Below are positions 35,732 to 44,090 of a stretch of DNA of 64,000 nt, piece after piece. The stretch lies in the NCBI RefSeq assembly GCF_022549695.1, contig NZ_JAKZGS010000018.1, positions 24,321 to 88,320 of the forward strand, given 5' to 3'. Positions within the stretch are counted from its first letter, which is position 1, and every line of letters starts with the position of its first letter. Source of the DNA: Belliella calami. Its GTDB lineage: Bacteria > Bacteroidota > Bacteroidia > Cytophagales > Cyclobacteriaceae. The notes under the pieces were generated by a model. It had not been told where the DNA came from and searched no databases. It saw only the letters and a list, made by a program, of their open reading frames with translations. The translations under genes were made by a program, and so were the position numbers.

Positions 35732-35815
35732 CGAAGAAATATATGTTTATTCTCGATCGTAATCGAAGAATTACATGTTTATTTTCGGTTATGATCGAAA
35801 ATAATCATAATTTTG
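35732..35815 (+). promoter_or_regulatory. Tandem 32-bp repeats over the promoter of the DUF4143 ATPase gene
   Basis: Two direct repeats of 32 bp (35732-35763 and 35764-35795, 25 of 32 identical) are followed by a partial third beginning CGAAAATAAT. The second unit plus the third start form a dyad TATTTTCG/CGAAAATA with an 8-bp spacer. A TAATTTTG promoter element lies at 35808-35815, 19 bp before the ATG, so the repeats cover the -33 region. This is the expected geometry for a repressor or activator array. Confidence 0.6.
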
Positions 35816-35833
35816 CTTTAAATTTATCTAGAA

Positions 35834-36961
35834 ATGATCACTCGGGTAATAGAAAGCGAAATTAAAAATAGACTCAATCAAGGAAAGGTTTTGCTGGTAT
35901 TGGGTCCAAGGCAGGCAGGGAAGACTACTTTGTTGAGGCAGCTGATAGAGCGTGAGAGGCTGGATGCATTGTGGCTCAATTGTGACAACCCTGACGATAG
36001 AGCTGATTTAGAAGACGCGACGATTACTAAACTGAAGTCACTCGTCGGATCATATGCACTGGTGGTAATCGATGAAGCTCAGCGGGTCAAAAACATTGGC
36101 TTGACTCTGAAGCTGATAGCGGATGGTATGCCCGATGTACAAGTGATTGCATCTGGTTCTTCAGCTTTGGAACTTGCAAATGAAATCAAAGAGCCACTCA
36201 CAGGAAGGAAGAGGGAATTGAGTCTTTATCCCATTTCTACAGGAGAAATGATAGCTCATAGCTCTCAAAGGGAGGAAAGAAGGATGCTTGATACGAGGCT
36301 GATTTATGGTTTTTACCCTGAAGTTGTCAATAGACCAAGTGAAGCAGAAGAGATTCTTGAAGAGCTCACGAGTAGCTATCTCTACAAAGATATTCTCACT
36401 TTAGACCAAGTGAGGAAGCCTGTTATTTTGCAGAAATTATTACTTGCCTTGGCTTTGCAAGTAGGTTCTGAAGTGACCTTCAATGAGCTGGGAAATACGA
36501 TAGGGATAGATAAGGAAACCGCCGAAAAATACATAGACCTTTTGGAGAAAAGCTATGTGATTTTTAAGATGAATTCTTTCAGTCGCAATATGAGAAGGGA
36601 AATCAAGAAGGGGAAGAAAATCTATTTTTGGGACAATGGTGTTCGAAATGCGATCATCAACAATTTCAATTCTTTGTCCTTACGGAATGATGTGGGAGCA
36701 CTTTGGGAGAATTTCATCATTAGTGAGCGAATGAAGTTTCTGAATTACAACAGAATAAAAACCAATATTTATTTCTGGAGAACGACGACAGGGATGGAAT
36801 TGGATTGGCTTGAGGAAAAGGGAGGGGTAATCCATGCCTTCGAAGCCAAATGGAATCCAAAGAGAAGGTCATCACTTCCTTCTGGGTTTGAAGAGGCTTA
36901 TCCGGATACTGTTTTTCATAAAGTGTCTCCAGACAATTATATGGGTTTTTTAACTGTATAA
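35834..36961 (+). CDS. AAA-type ATPase with DUF4143 domain
   Basis: 375 residues. The N-terminal P-loop ATPase has Walker A GPRQAGKTT (residues 24-32) and Walker B VVIDEAQ (Asp80-Glu81), and a sensor region IASGSSALELA. The C-terminal DUF4143 domain has a restriction-endonuclease-like core pattern (FWRTTTGMELDWLEEKGG, then HAFEAKW). Proteins of this kind are abundant, patchily distributed and often multi-copy in Bacteroidota; no molecular role is established. Its end is 9 bp from the convergent dinB stop. Codon use looks like its neighbours. Confidence 0.9.
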   Translation: MITRVIESEIKNRLNQGKVLLVLGPRQAGKTTLLRQLIERERLDALWLNCDNPDDRADLEDATITKLKSLVGSYALVVIDEAQRVKNIGLTLKLIADGMPDVQVIASGSSALELANEIKEPLTGRKRELSLYPISTGEMIAHSSQREERRMLDTRLIYGFYPEVVNRPSEAEEILEELTSSYLYKDILTLDQVRKPVILQKLLLALALQVGSEVTFNELGNTIGIDKETAEKYIDLLEKSYVIFKMNSFSRNMRREIKKGKKIYFWDNGVRNAIINNFNSLSLRNDVGALWENFIISERMKFLNYNRIKTNIYFWRTTTGMELDWLEEKGGVIHAFEAKWNPKRRSSLPSGFEEAYPDTVFHKVSPDNYMGFLTV

Positions 36962-36970
36962 ATTAGGCTT

Positions 36971-38194
36971 TTAAATACCCATTCCATTGAAAGGATTGAA
37001 CCTCCGTCTGCCAACCTGCATGCCGATGGCACGGCAGACGGTTTTGTCACCGTATTTGATGTTTAGTCTGTCTAGGGCTTGGTACAGCCTGATTTGTTTT
37101 TCGGAGTCTTCGAATAGATTGATTTGATAGTTGCCATGCACCAAGCTGCTGAATCGTACACCGATTAGGCGGATCAGCATTCGACGGTTGTAGAGTTTTT
37201 TGAATAGTTCTTTCACCACAGAGATCAGTGTATGATCCGTGGAGGTGTAGGCAATTCGCTGCTGTGTCGTATGTGTATCAAAATCCGAATAGCGGATCTT
37301 TACAGTCACACATGCTGTGAGTTGCTGTTTTTGGCGGAGCTTGGAAGCAAGCTGTTCGGTCATGGCGATCAGATGTGATTCAAGCATTTTGATATCAATG
37401 GTGTCTTGTTCGAAAGTGTTTTCAGAAGAGATAGACTTAGCTTCTGAATAGGGCGTGACTAGGGAACGGTCTATCCCATTGGCTTTTTCCCAGATCATGC
37501 GTCCGTTTTTACCGAAGGTGGCCTCCAGCAGTTCTGAAGGCATTATTTGTAAGGTATGGACTTTTTTGACACCCATATTATAGAGCGTGTGGGATGTTTT
37601 TTCTCCGATCATTGGAATTTTGCGTACAGATAGTGGTGCCAAAAACGGTTTTTCAAGACCAAAAGGAATCTCTCTGGCATTGTTGGGTTTGGCTTCTCCT
37701 GTGGCTACTTTAGAGACTGTTTTGTTTTCAGATAGTCCCAAGGAGATAGGAAGGCCTGTCTCTTTGAGTATTCGTTCACGAAGTTCTTTTGCCATCTTGA
37801 AGCAGCCAAAAAACCTATCCATACCTGTATAGTCTATATAAAACTCGTCTATTGATGATTTTTCGAAAAGGGGTACATCTTCCCGGATAATCTCTGTCAC
37901 ATCGTGTGATTTTTGGCTATACTTCTCAAAATCCCCTCTAATAATCATAGCCTCAGGACACAGCTGTCTGGCGGTACGCATGGGCATGGCTGAGTGCACG
38001 CCAAATTTTCTAGCTTCGTAGCTACAAGAAGCTACTACGCCTCGGTCTCCTGATCCCCCTATGAGGATCGGTTTGCCATTGAGTTTGCTATCGTAAAGGC
38101 GTTCCACGGATACAAAGAAAGAGTCGAGATCCATGTGTACGATTTTCCTGTTTTCTGGAGTCATTTTCTTTGGGATGTAGATGTTTTTGATCAC
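36971..38194 (-). CDS. dinB: DNA polymerase IV (Y-family, DinB)
   Basis: 407 residues from a GTG, or 397 from the ATG at 38164, which fits the family start better (MTPENRKIVHMDLDSFF). Y-family palm blocks MDLDSFFVSVE and SSIDEFYIDYTG hold the catalytic acids; the thumb and little-finger domains follow (ENKTVSKVATGEAKPN, VRKIPMIGEKT). It performs error-prone translesion synthesis. A perfect palindrome lies just upstream and a LexA-like gene is divergent, which points to damage-inducible control. Confidence 0.92.
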   Translation of the reverse strand: MIKNIYIPKKMTPENRKIVHMDLDSFFVSVERLYDSKLNGKPILIGGSGDRGVVASCSYEARKFGVHSAMPMRTARQLCPEAMIIRGDFEKYSQKSHDVTEIIREDVPLFEKSSIDEFYIDYTGMDRFFGCFKMAKELRERILKETGLPISLGLSENKTVSKVATGEAKPNNAREIPFGLEKPFLAPLSVRKIPMIGEKTSHTLYNMGVKKVHTLQIMPSELLEATFGKNGRMIWEKANGIDRSLVTPYSEAKSISSENTFEQDTIDIKMLESHLIAMTEQLASKLRQKQQLTACVTVKIRYSDFDTHTTQQRIAYTSTDHTLISVVKELFKKLYNRRMLIRLIGVRFSSLVHGNYQINLFEDSEKQIRLYQALDRLNIKYGDKTVCRAIGMQVGRRRFNPFNGMGI

Positions 38195-38202
38195 TCTTTT
38201 TT

Positions 38203-38229
38203 ATAATTGTTAAATATTTTAACAATTAT
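38203..38229. promoter_or_regulatory. Perfect palindrome between dinB and the LexA-like gene, candidate operator
   Basis: 12-bp arms ATAATTGTTAAA (38203-38214) and TTTAACAATTAT (38218-38229) separated by 3 bp. It begins 8 bp before the dinB GTG and 39 bp before the more likely ATG, and is 83 bp from the first ATG of the divergent regulator. It does not resemble the E. coli or Bacillus LexA boxes. I infer that it is the binding site of the divergent S24 regulator. Confidence 0.6.
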
Positions 38230-38276
38230 TTGTCTATAATATAAACTGAATTTTTTAAATTTGAATCATCAAAAAG

Positions 38277-38284
38277 TATCTTTG
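38277..38284 (+). promoter_or_regulatory. Promoter -7 element for the LexA-like gene
   Basis: TATCTTTG matches TAnnTTTG, 28 bp before the ATG at 38313. No TTG at the usual spacing, so the match is partial. Confidence 0.45.
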
Positions 38285-38312
38285 ACAAAGAATGTCACGA
38301 TTTGAAAAATAA

Positions 38313-39050
38313 ATGGGTTTTAAAACATTCATCAATCCTAATATCACTACCATGCCTTCTTTAAACGCAAACATCAAATTTCTCAGAAAAACAAAGTCCC
38401 TTACTCAGGAAACTTTGGCAAACGCCATGGGAATCAGTAGATCCAAACTCGCAGGTTATGAACTAAACATCAATCCACCTTTGGATACGTTGCTGGCGTT
38501 TTCGGATTATTTTGGGGTTTCGGTCGATTTGTTGATAAGGAAAGACCTGAGTTCACTGTCAGAGTACAAGTTGAGACAGGTGTTGGAGACAGATCAATTT
38601 CTCAAAGGGAAAAACCTTCGAATTCTCACCACCACAGTGGATGTCGATGGTAGGGAGCTGATAGAAGTGGTTTCCCAAAAAGCAAAAGCATCCTATTTGG
38701 CAGGCTTCTCAGATCCTGATTTTATTGAGGAGTTGCCGAGATTTTCCTTGCCATTTTTACCTACAGACAAGAAGCACAGAGTTTTTCAGCTTGATGGGGA
38801 CTCCATGTTGCCGATTCCGGAAGGTGCATGGATCGTTTGCGAATATATGGACGACTGGACTGTGCTGAAGGATGGGGAAAAATATGTCGTTGTCACGGAA
38901 CAAGACGGGGTGACTTTTAAAATAGCCTACAATCAGATCAAGGAAAAAGAAAGGCTGTTGCTTTGCTCCAGCAACCCTATTTACAAACCATTCTATGTCA
39001 ATATATCCGAAGTAAGGGAGTTGTGGAAATACAGGTTGGTGATTTATTGA
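38313..39050 (+). CDS. LexA-like regulator: XRE helix-turn-helix plus self-cleaving S24 peptidase domain
   Basis: 245 residues from ATG 38313; the ATG at 38352 (MPSLNANIKFLRK) may be the real start. Residues about 18-78 are an XRE helix-turn-helix (LTQETLANAMGISRSKLAGYE). The C-terminal half is an S24 domain with Ser164 in GDSM, Lys203 in TFKIAY, and an Ala130-Gly131 bond upstream. The spacing Ala-Gly to Ser to Lys is close to that of LexA, which implies autocleavage on DNA damage. Divergent from dinB across a palindrome, it is probably its repressor. The XRE head replaces the winged helix of true LexA. Confidence 0.88.
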   Translation: MGFKTFINPNITTMPSLNANIKFLRKTKSLTQETLANAMGISRSKLAGYELNINPPLDTLLAFSDYFGVSVDLLIRKDLSSLSEYKLRQVLETDQFLKGKNLRILTTTVDVDGRELIEVVSQKAKASYLAGFSDPDFIEELPRFSLPFLPTDKKHRVFQLDGDSMLPIPEGAWIVCEYMDDWTVLKDGEKYVVVTEQDGVTFKIAYNQIKEKERLLLCSSNPIYKPFYVNISEVRELWKYRLVIY

Positions 39051-39497
39051 GGGGGTCGAGAGCGTTTTTATAGAGTTGAGGGATTAGATATTTGTTTCTC
39101 TTCATACTCGACATATTGGTGCAGTGCGATTCCTTTAGAAAACATTGAGCCATTAGTTTACAAACTTGCTTTTTGATAAACGAAGCTTTCCAAGGAAGAA
39201 AATCAGTAATGCAATGCTTAGGAGTGATGTTTTCATCAAGAGTCATTTATATGAATGTAGTGTTTTTTAATTTAGCGCTAATTTTTTTTTGATTTGGTGT
39301 AATGCGTATTATTGGTATGTTGTTTTGTTTTTTTGGTGATTTTTTCTTGTTGGTATTTCTCGTTTACTCTTAAATTTTGTCAAAAATCAAAATAATGCTC
39401 ATATTATAAGACAAAACAGCTTATATTTCGTTGTTACATTATTGGCGTGAGAATATTTATTGATCATTGAGTATTAACCTTAAAAAAGACAGTAGAT
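39051..39497. other. 447-bp intergenic region, no gene recognised
   Basis: AT-rich region between the S24 regulator and ogt. An 82-codon frame exists on the minus strand overlapping the end of the regulator but has no credible protein features. No clear terminator or repeat is seen. Confidence 0.45.
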
Positions 39498-39989
39498 ATG
39501 AGAGAGTATGCAGTGATGGAGACGCCCTTGGGCAATGTCAAAGCAGAGGTCTTTGACGGTTATTTGATCTCTTTACAATTTACCGAAGAACCTGAAACCG
39601 ATACTTTCCTAGATGGTGTATTGATGGATGTCAGGATTCAGTTGGGCTTATATTTTCAAGGGAAGCAAAAGACATTTGATATTCCCGTAGCACTCGGAGG
39701 TACAGATTTTCAAAGAAAAGTGTGGCTTGAAATTAACAAGATCCCTTTTGGAAACACAAAAACTTACGAGCAAATAGCAAATAGCCTAGGAAACCCAAAT
39801 GCAATAAGAGCTGTAGGGACCGCAATAGGCTCAAATCCAATATTAATGATGCTCCCTTGCCATCGAGTAGTTGGCAAGAATGGTCAGCTTACCGGTTATG
39901 CTGGAGGACTTTGGAGAAAATCAGAATTGTTGGAGTTGGAAAATAAGGATAAAGTAGGTAAACAGTCTGTTTTGGGGTTTTTAAATTAG
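39498..39989 (+). CDS. ogt: Methylated-DNA--protein-cysteine methyltransferase
   Basis: 163 residues. The C-terminal domain carries the acceptor motif PCHRVV (Cys121), the recognition-helix segment ANSLGNPNAIRAVGTAIGSNP and the closing GYAGGLWRKSELLELE. It transfers a methyl group from O6-methylguanine to itself, in the cytosol. The shorter N-terminal part fits the Ogt type without an AdaA domain. Neighbouring dinB and S24 regulator suggest a loose DNA-repair cluster, but ogt has no matching palindrome in front of it. Confidence 0.93.
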   Translation: MREYAVMETPLGNVKAEVFDGYLISLQFTEEPETDTFLDGVLMDVRIQLGLYFQGKQKTFDIPVALGGTDFQRKVWLEINKIPFGNTKTYEQIANSLGNPNAIRAVGTAIGSNPILMMLPCHRVVGKNGQLTGYAGGLWRKSELLELENKDKVGKQSVLGFLN

Positions 39990-40008
39990 CCCTTATTTCT
40001 AATTGATG

Positions 40009-40055
40009 AAAGCTTCGCACAGTGTATTGATCTACTCTTTGCGAAGCTTTTTTGT
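40009..40055 (+). terminator. Terminator after ogt
   Basis: AAAGCTTCGCA (40009-40019) and TGCGAAGCTTT (40040-40050), an 11-bp stem with a 20-nt loop, then a T run. The large loop makes it weaker than most in this window. Confidence 0.65.
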
Positions 40056-40085
40056 TTATATTTGGTTTGGAATTTCTTGTCGTTT

Positions 40086-40547
40086 ATGCAATCTATATCT
40101 ATAGTTCCTTACTTGTCAGAGTATCAGGCTGATTTTCAGAGGATCAACCAGGCTTGGGTAGAGCGAATTTTTTCCATAGAGCCATTTGATTTAGAACAAT
40201 TGGAAAGCCCCGAGACTTTTATCCTGCACCCCGGTGGTGCGATACTTTTGGCGAAGGCATCCGATAGAGTAGTGGGTACAGTGGGTCTGAAATATGTGGA
40301 GGAAGGTGTCTTTGAAATGATCAAAATGGCTGTCGTGCCCGAGTTTCAGGGAAAGGGGATAGGAAGGGCACTGGCATGTGCCATTGTGGAAAAAGCTAGG
40401 GGGTTGGGAGGTAAGAAGTTGGTTCTTTACAGCAATACCAAGTTGGCGCCAGCACTTGGGCTTTATCGGAGTTTAGGGTTTTCTGAAATGCCGCCAGAAT
40501 GTGGGAAGTATCTTCGTTGTGATATCAAAATGGAACTTAACTTATGA
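40086..40547 (+). CDS. GNAT-family N-acetyltransferase
   Basis: 153 residues from ATG 40086; the frame is open further upstream only from a TTG. Acetyl-CoA site: MIKMAVVPEFQGKGIGRALACAIVEKA (the Q/RxxGxG/A motif is QGKGIG), and a GNAT C-terminal block LGLYRSLGFSEMP. Substrate unknown. Its stop overlaps the start of a GNAT-like remnant. Confidence 0.85.
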   Translation: MQSISIVPYLSEYQADFQRINQAWVERIFSIEPFDLEQLESPETFILHPGGAILLAKASDRVVGTVGLKYVEEGVFEMIKMAVVPEFQGKGIGRALACAIVEKARGLGGKKLVLYSNTKLAPALGLYRSLGFSEMPPECGKYLRCDIKMELNL

Positions 40548-40689
40548 GGGGTGTGATCAAGATCAGGCAGGGAACTCTAGAGGAAGTGATTGCTTTGAGC
40601 CTACTGTTGACTGTCAGCGATTGTCTTTGGATAAAATGGATATTCCTTTTCATACTAGTAGCCATTTAATAATATTGTTTGAAGTTTAA
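40544..40689 (+). pseudogene. Frameshifted and truncated GNAT remnant
   Basis: From ATG 40544, overlapping the previous stop (ATGA), the frame reads MRGVIKIRQGTLEEVIALS, a typical GNAT first strand and helix, then degenerates and stops at 40669. In the next frame the same DNA gives CQRLSLDKMDIPF and ends SSHLIILFEV before a stop at 40689, resembling the following GNAT strand (HLIL). The rest of the gene is gone, cut off before the queE promoter. I infer a decayed tandem GNAT gene; the alignment is by eye. Confidence 0.45.
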
Positions 40690-40775
40690 ATCAATCAGCT
40701 GTTTTAAGATGGACATAGACTGTTGTCAAAATTGATCTGTTTCAGGCAGAATTTTTCTAATGTTAAAATTAAACC

Positions 40776-40783
40776 TACCTTTG
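40776..40783 (+). promoter_or_regulatory. Promoter -7 element for queE
   Basis: TACCTTTG, a good match to TAnnTTTG. Transcription would start near 40790, which excludes the upstream in-frame ATG at 40760 as a start and leaves a leader of about 57 nt before ATG 40847. The -33 position is T-rich but lacks a clear TTG. Confidence 0.65.
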
Positions 40784-40812
40784 CAATCCGAAAATCGGGA
40801 TGAGTTTTACAC

Positions 40813-40849
40813 AGCGGTTCGATTACCCGCTTTATCAAAAATTACGATG
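40813..40849 (+). promoter_or_regulatory. Candidate preQ1-I riboswitch overlapping the queE start codon
   Basis: A 5-bp stem AGCGG/CCGCT (40813-40817 with 40827-40831) encloses a 9-nt loop ending in cytosine (C826 of that block, the place of the ligand-pairing C). It is followed by an A-rich tail TTATCAAAAATTACG leading into ATG. This order matches preQ1-I aptamers such as that of Thermoanaerobacter tengcongensis (stem, loop ending AAC, tail beginning UUAACAAAA). A second pairing of loop TCG with tail CGA would include the A of the start codon, so ligand binding would block translation. Confidence 0.65.
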
Positions 40850-41473
40850 GATAACAAGACAGCAGTAGCAGCAGGAGTTATGCTTCCGGTCATGGAAGCT
40901 TTTTATACAATTCAAGGAGAGGGGACTTTCTCAGGACATGCGGCATATTTTATTAGACTTGGAGGTTGTGATGTAGGTTGTGTTTGGTGTGATGTCAAAG
41001 ATTCTTGGGAAAGTGAAAAATGGCCTGTTTTATCAATCGAAGAGATTGTAGCCCAAGCAAAGTCATTTCCTGGCAGAAAAGTGGTCATCACAGGAGGTGA
41101 ACCATTGATGTATAATTTGGATTCTCTTACAGCCCTTTTGAAGCAAGAAGGCTTCGTTACCCACATAGAGACTTCCGGAGCACATCCTTTTTCAGGAGAT
41201 TTTGATTGGGTTTGTTTTTCACCAAAAAAATTCAAAGCCCCACATCAAAGTATTTATGCTGTTGCGAATGAATTGAAGGTAGTAGTTTTTCATAAATCAG
41301 ATTTTGAATTTGCCGAAAAACATGCTTCTCTCGTGAATAGAGATTGTAAATTACTTCTTCAACCTGAATGGAGCAAAGCCAATGTCTTCACAAATCAGAT
41401 TATTGATTACGTAAAATCACATCCAAATTGGAATATATCGCTACAAACACATAAATTTATGGATATACCATAA
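40847..41473 (+). CDS. queE: 7-carboxy-7-deazaguanine synthase
   Basis: 208 residues from the ATG at 40847, chosen because the longer frame (to 40760) runs through the promoter and riboswitch. Radical SAM cluster motif CDVGCVWC (Cys41, Cys45, Cys48, CX3CX2C) follows FYTIQGEGTFSG, and VVITGGEPLMY is the SAM-binding GGE motif. It rearranges 6-carboxytetrahydropterin to 7-carboxy-7-deazaguanine in the queuosine/preQ1 pathway. queD-like is about 9 kb away. It lies 4 bp upstream of an OmpA-family gene, so both may share the transcript. Confidence 0.93.
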   Translation: MDNKTAVAAGVMLPVMEAFYTIQGEGTFSGHAAYFIRLGGCDVGCVWCDVKDSWESEKWPVLSIEEIVAQAKSFPGRKVVITGGEPLMYNLDSLTALLKQEGFVTHIETSGAHPFSGDFDWVCFSPKKFKAPHQSIYAVANELKVVVFHKSDFEFAEKHASLVNRDCKLLLQPEWSKANVFTNQIIDYVKSHPNWNISLQTHKFMDIP

Positions 41474-41477
41474 ATCC

Positions 41478-43397
41478 ATGAGGCAAATTCATCTATTCAT
41501 ACTCTTTTTATTTTTATCTTTTTCAAGTTTTAGCCAGACTTATACTATTATAGATAATCGGGCTATCAAACTTCATCAAGAGGGTGATGAGTTTGTCCAA
41601 AAGAGAATGTACGATGAAGCCATAGCCAAATACAAAGCTTCCATCAGCAGAGAAGCTAATTTTTTGGAGTCTTATCTGAAATGGGGTAGAATTCTTTTGA
41701 CAAAAGGATTGCCAGAGGAAGCTTTGGAGATTGTCGATCGGGGTTTGGCAAGAAATGTCAAAGCACCCGCAGGTCTTCTTGGTGAAATTGCCTGGCTCAA
41801 AACCCATTGCTTTCTCAAGATTGGCGGTTACAATTCCGCTATTCAGGAGTTTGATAATACCAAAGCCTTGATGCCTGCCGAATTCAAATCCACCCGCCCG
41901 TTCAAAGAGATGGAACAGCAGATTGATTTTATTAGAATCGGCATTCAGGAGGTTTATGATATCAAAAAAGAAAAACTTGCAGAACCACTCAATCAATTTA
42001 CACTTCAATACTTCCCAGTGCTCACTGCGGATAGTAAAAAAATGCTTTTCACCAAAAGAGATGGAGTCACGAATAGTGAGCATGAAGATATTTTTGTGTC
42101 TTATTTCGATGAAGATTCTGCCAGATGGGGTGAGCCAAGAGGCATTGCCTCGAGTATCAACTCAGCATATAATGAAGGTACTTGCACCATCTCAGCAGAC
42201 GGAAAAATCTTGATTTTTACTTCTTGCCAGACTCCAGATTCCTTTGGGGATTGTGATTTGTATATTTCATACAAAGTAAACGATGAATGGCAGAAGCCTT
42301 CCAATATGGGGAAAAGTGTAAATTCAAGGGTTTGGGACTCGCAGCCTTCGCTATCCGCAGATGGAAGAATTCTCTTCTTCTCTTCCAATAGAAGGGGAGG
42401 TTTTGGAGGTAAAGATATTTGGTACTCCTTAAGGATGGGCGATGGGTCTTGGTCTGAGGCCAAAAACCTTGGGTCTAAAGTGAATACCCCAAAAGACGAG
42501 GTGTCTCCATTTATATATTTTAATAATGAGATTTTGTTTTTTGCCTCAGATGGGCATTTGGGTTTTGGAGGGATTGACTTGTTTATCTCCAGGGTAGAAG
42601 GGGGCGAATTTGGGAAGCCAGTCAATCTTGGATATCCAATCAATGACCATCAAGATCAACTTGCACTTTTTATTACTGCCCAAAGAGATTTCGCATATTA
42701 CACGGAGACTATTTTGAATGATGGAAACCAAGAGCGTTCGTTTCTTTATAAATTCAGGTTTCCAGAGCAGATAGATTTGGGGGAAAAGCTAATGGTGACA
42801 GCAGGTAAGGTTTTGAACAAAAACACAGGAGAGCCTGTTGAAGCAAAATTGTCATTGGTAGATTTGGCTACTGATAGCAAAATGTACCAATTCCAGTCAG
42901 ATGGGCGAACCGGGGATTTCACTATGTTATATCCTAACAAAGCTTCTTCAGGATTATATGTGGAGAAAAAAGGCTTTCTTCCCAAAATCTATAATGTGGA
43001 CAGAGATAGTTTGCAGAATCAAGAAAATCTAAATGTAGAACTTACGCCTGTGGCAGCTGGAGAGGAGTTTACCTTCGAGAACATTTTCTTCGATTTTGAT
43101 AAGGATGAGTTAAAGCAAGAATCAAGTACTTCTTTGAGAAGATTGATAGGTTTTTTGAATGAAAATCCATCGGTAAAGATAGAGATTGCTGGACACACAG
43201 ATAATATAGGAGCTGAAGTTTATAATAAAGACCTAAGTTTGAGGAGGGCAGAAAGCGTCAAACAATACTTGATTTCAAACAAAATCAATGAAGGTCGACT
43301 CAAAACGGAAGGTTTCGGGTCTTCAAAGCCAGTAGTTCCTAATGATACATCTGATAACAGAGCGCTGAACAGGAGGATTACAATTTCAATTCTTTAG
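41478..43397 (+). CDS. OmpA-family protein with PD40 propeller and TPR region
   Basis: 639 residues: signal peptide (1-20), a TPR-like helical region about 25-115, WD40/PD40 beta-propeller repeats about 180-400 (repeated SADGKILIF, SADGRILFFSS and IYFNNEILFFASDG blocks), a CarboxypepD_reg-like domain about 435-500, and a C-terminal OmpA/MotB peptidoglycan-binding domain (FDFDKDEL, then AGHTDNIGAEVYNKDLSLRRAESVKQYL). This architecture is common in Bacteroidota, where it is linked to type IX secretion and gliding. Starts 4 bp after queE. Confidence 0.9.
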   Translation: MRQIHLFILFLFLSFSSFSQTYTIIDNRAIKLHQEGDEFVQKRMYDEAIAKYKASISREANFLESYLKWGRILLTKGLPEEALEIVDRGLARNVKAPAGLLGEIAWLKTHCFLKIGGYNSAIQEFDNTKALMPAEFKSTRPFKEMEQQIDFIRIGIQEVYDIKKEKLAEPLNQFTLQYFPVLTADSKKMLFTKRDGVTNSEHEDIFVSYFDEDSARWGEPRGIASSINSAYNEGTCTISADGKILIFTSCQTPDSFGDCDLYISYKVNDEWQKPSNMGKSVNSRVWDSQPSLSADGRILFFSSNRRGGFGGKDIWYSLRMGDGSWSEAKNLGSKVNTPKDEVSPFIYFNNEILFFASDGHLGFGGIDLFISRVEGGEFGKPVNLGYPINDHQDQLALFITAQRDFAYYTETILNDGNQERSFLYKFRFPEQIDLGEKLMVTAGKVLNKNTGEPVEAKLSLVDLATDSKMYQFQSDGRTGDFTMLYPNKASSGLYVEKKGFLPKIYNVDRDSLQNQENLNVELTPVAAGEEFTFENIFFDFDKDELKQESSTSLRRLIGFLNENPSVKIEIAGHTDNIGAEVYNKDLSLRRAESVKQYLISNKINEGRLKTEGFGSSKPVVPNDTSDNRALNRRITISIL

Positions 43398-44090
43398 AAG
43401 GATGTCTAATTAAGCATAAATTTTCACGTTTTAGTTTTGTTGATATATAGGAGTAAAAATTTAAACTGATTTTTACACTTTTCACATAAATTCATCAATT
43501 TAAATGGTTTTCTGAGCCATGGTTCCCTTGGGATTAATAAAATTCTGATTGGCTCATGGGTTGTGAACTAACGATACCCTAGAATAATTCTATCCTACAA
43601 AAATATTGATCTAAGATATACTGTATTTTGTTTAATTTTTAGCGAATTATGCTGTTTTATGTTAAAAAAATACAGTTAAATATTGTTTTCAAGGTTTTAC
43701 TATTAAATTAATTTATATCTCTAAAAGATAATTTAATAGTCATATAGAAATATTTATAAATTATTTAATCTAATATTTATATAAATAATTATAATTAGCA
43801 TATTGTATGGATATCACAATGATAGCTCATTAAAATTGCCTTTTAATTAATTTGTTAACTAAAGTTAAAAAAAAATTATCTTTTGATTAATAAATCATTT
43901 CATCTCTATTTTATTTTTTAAGTATACATATGGGCTATTTTTTGGAATAAAATTCTGTTTATAGGAGAAAATCAGCACGAAGTAGAAGTGGTTTTTGAAT
44001 GTTAATGATGTAAATTTTTTTAAAATCTTAGGATTATATCAAGTTTATGAATAAAATTGGAGTATCGTTAAACCAAAACAAAAAAATAAT
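43398..44090. other. 690-bp AT-rich intergenic region before the second susC
   Basis: Very AT-rich, no gene recognised. Holds the susC promoter presumably. A TGAGCCA/TGGCTCA inverted repeat (43513-43519 and 43550-43556) lacks a T run and was not called a terminator. Confidence 0.5.

Noticed and set aside
35732..35815. CRISPR array
   Set aside because: Repeats are directly abutting without spacers and there are only two and a half units; no cas genes.
38998..39246. 82-codon minus-strand frame after the S24 regulator
   Set aside because: Overlaps the end of a real gene and has no protein-like features.
43513..43556. TGAGCCA/TGGCTCA inverted repeat after the OmpA-family gene
   Set aside because: No T run and a 30-bp loop, so not a convincing terminator.
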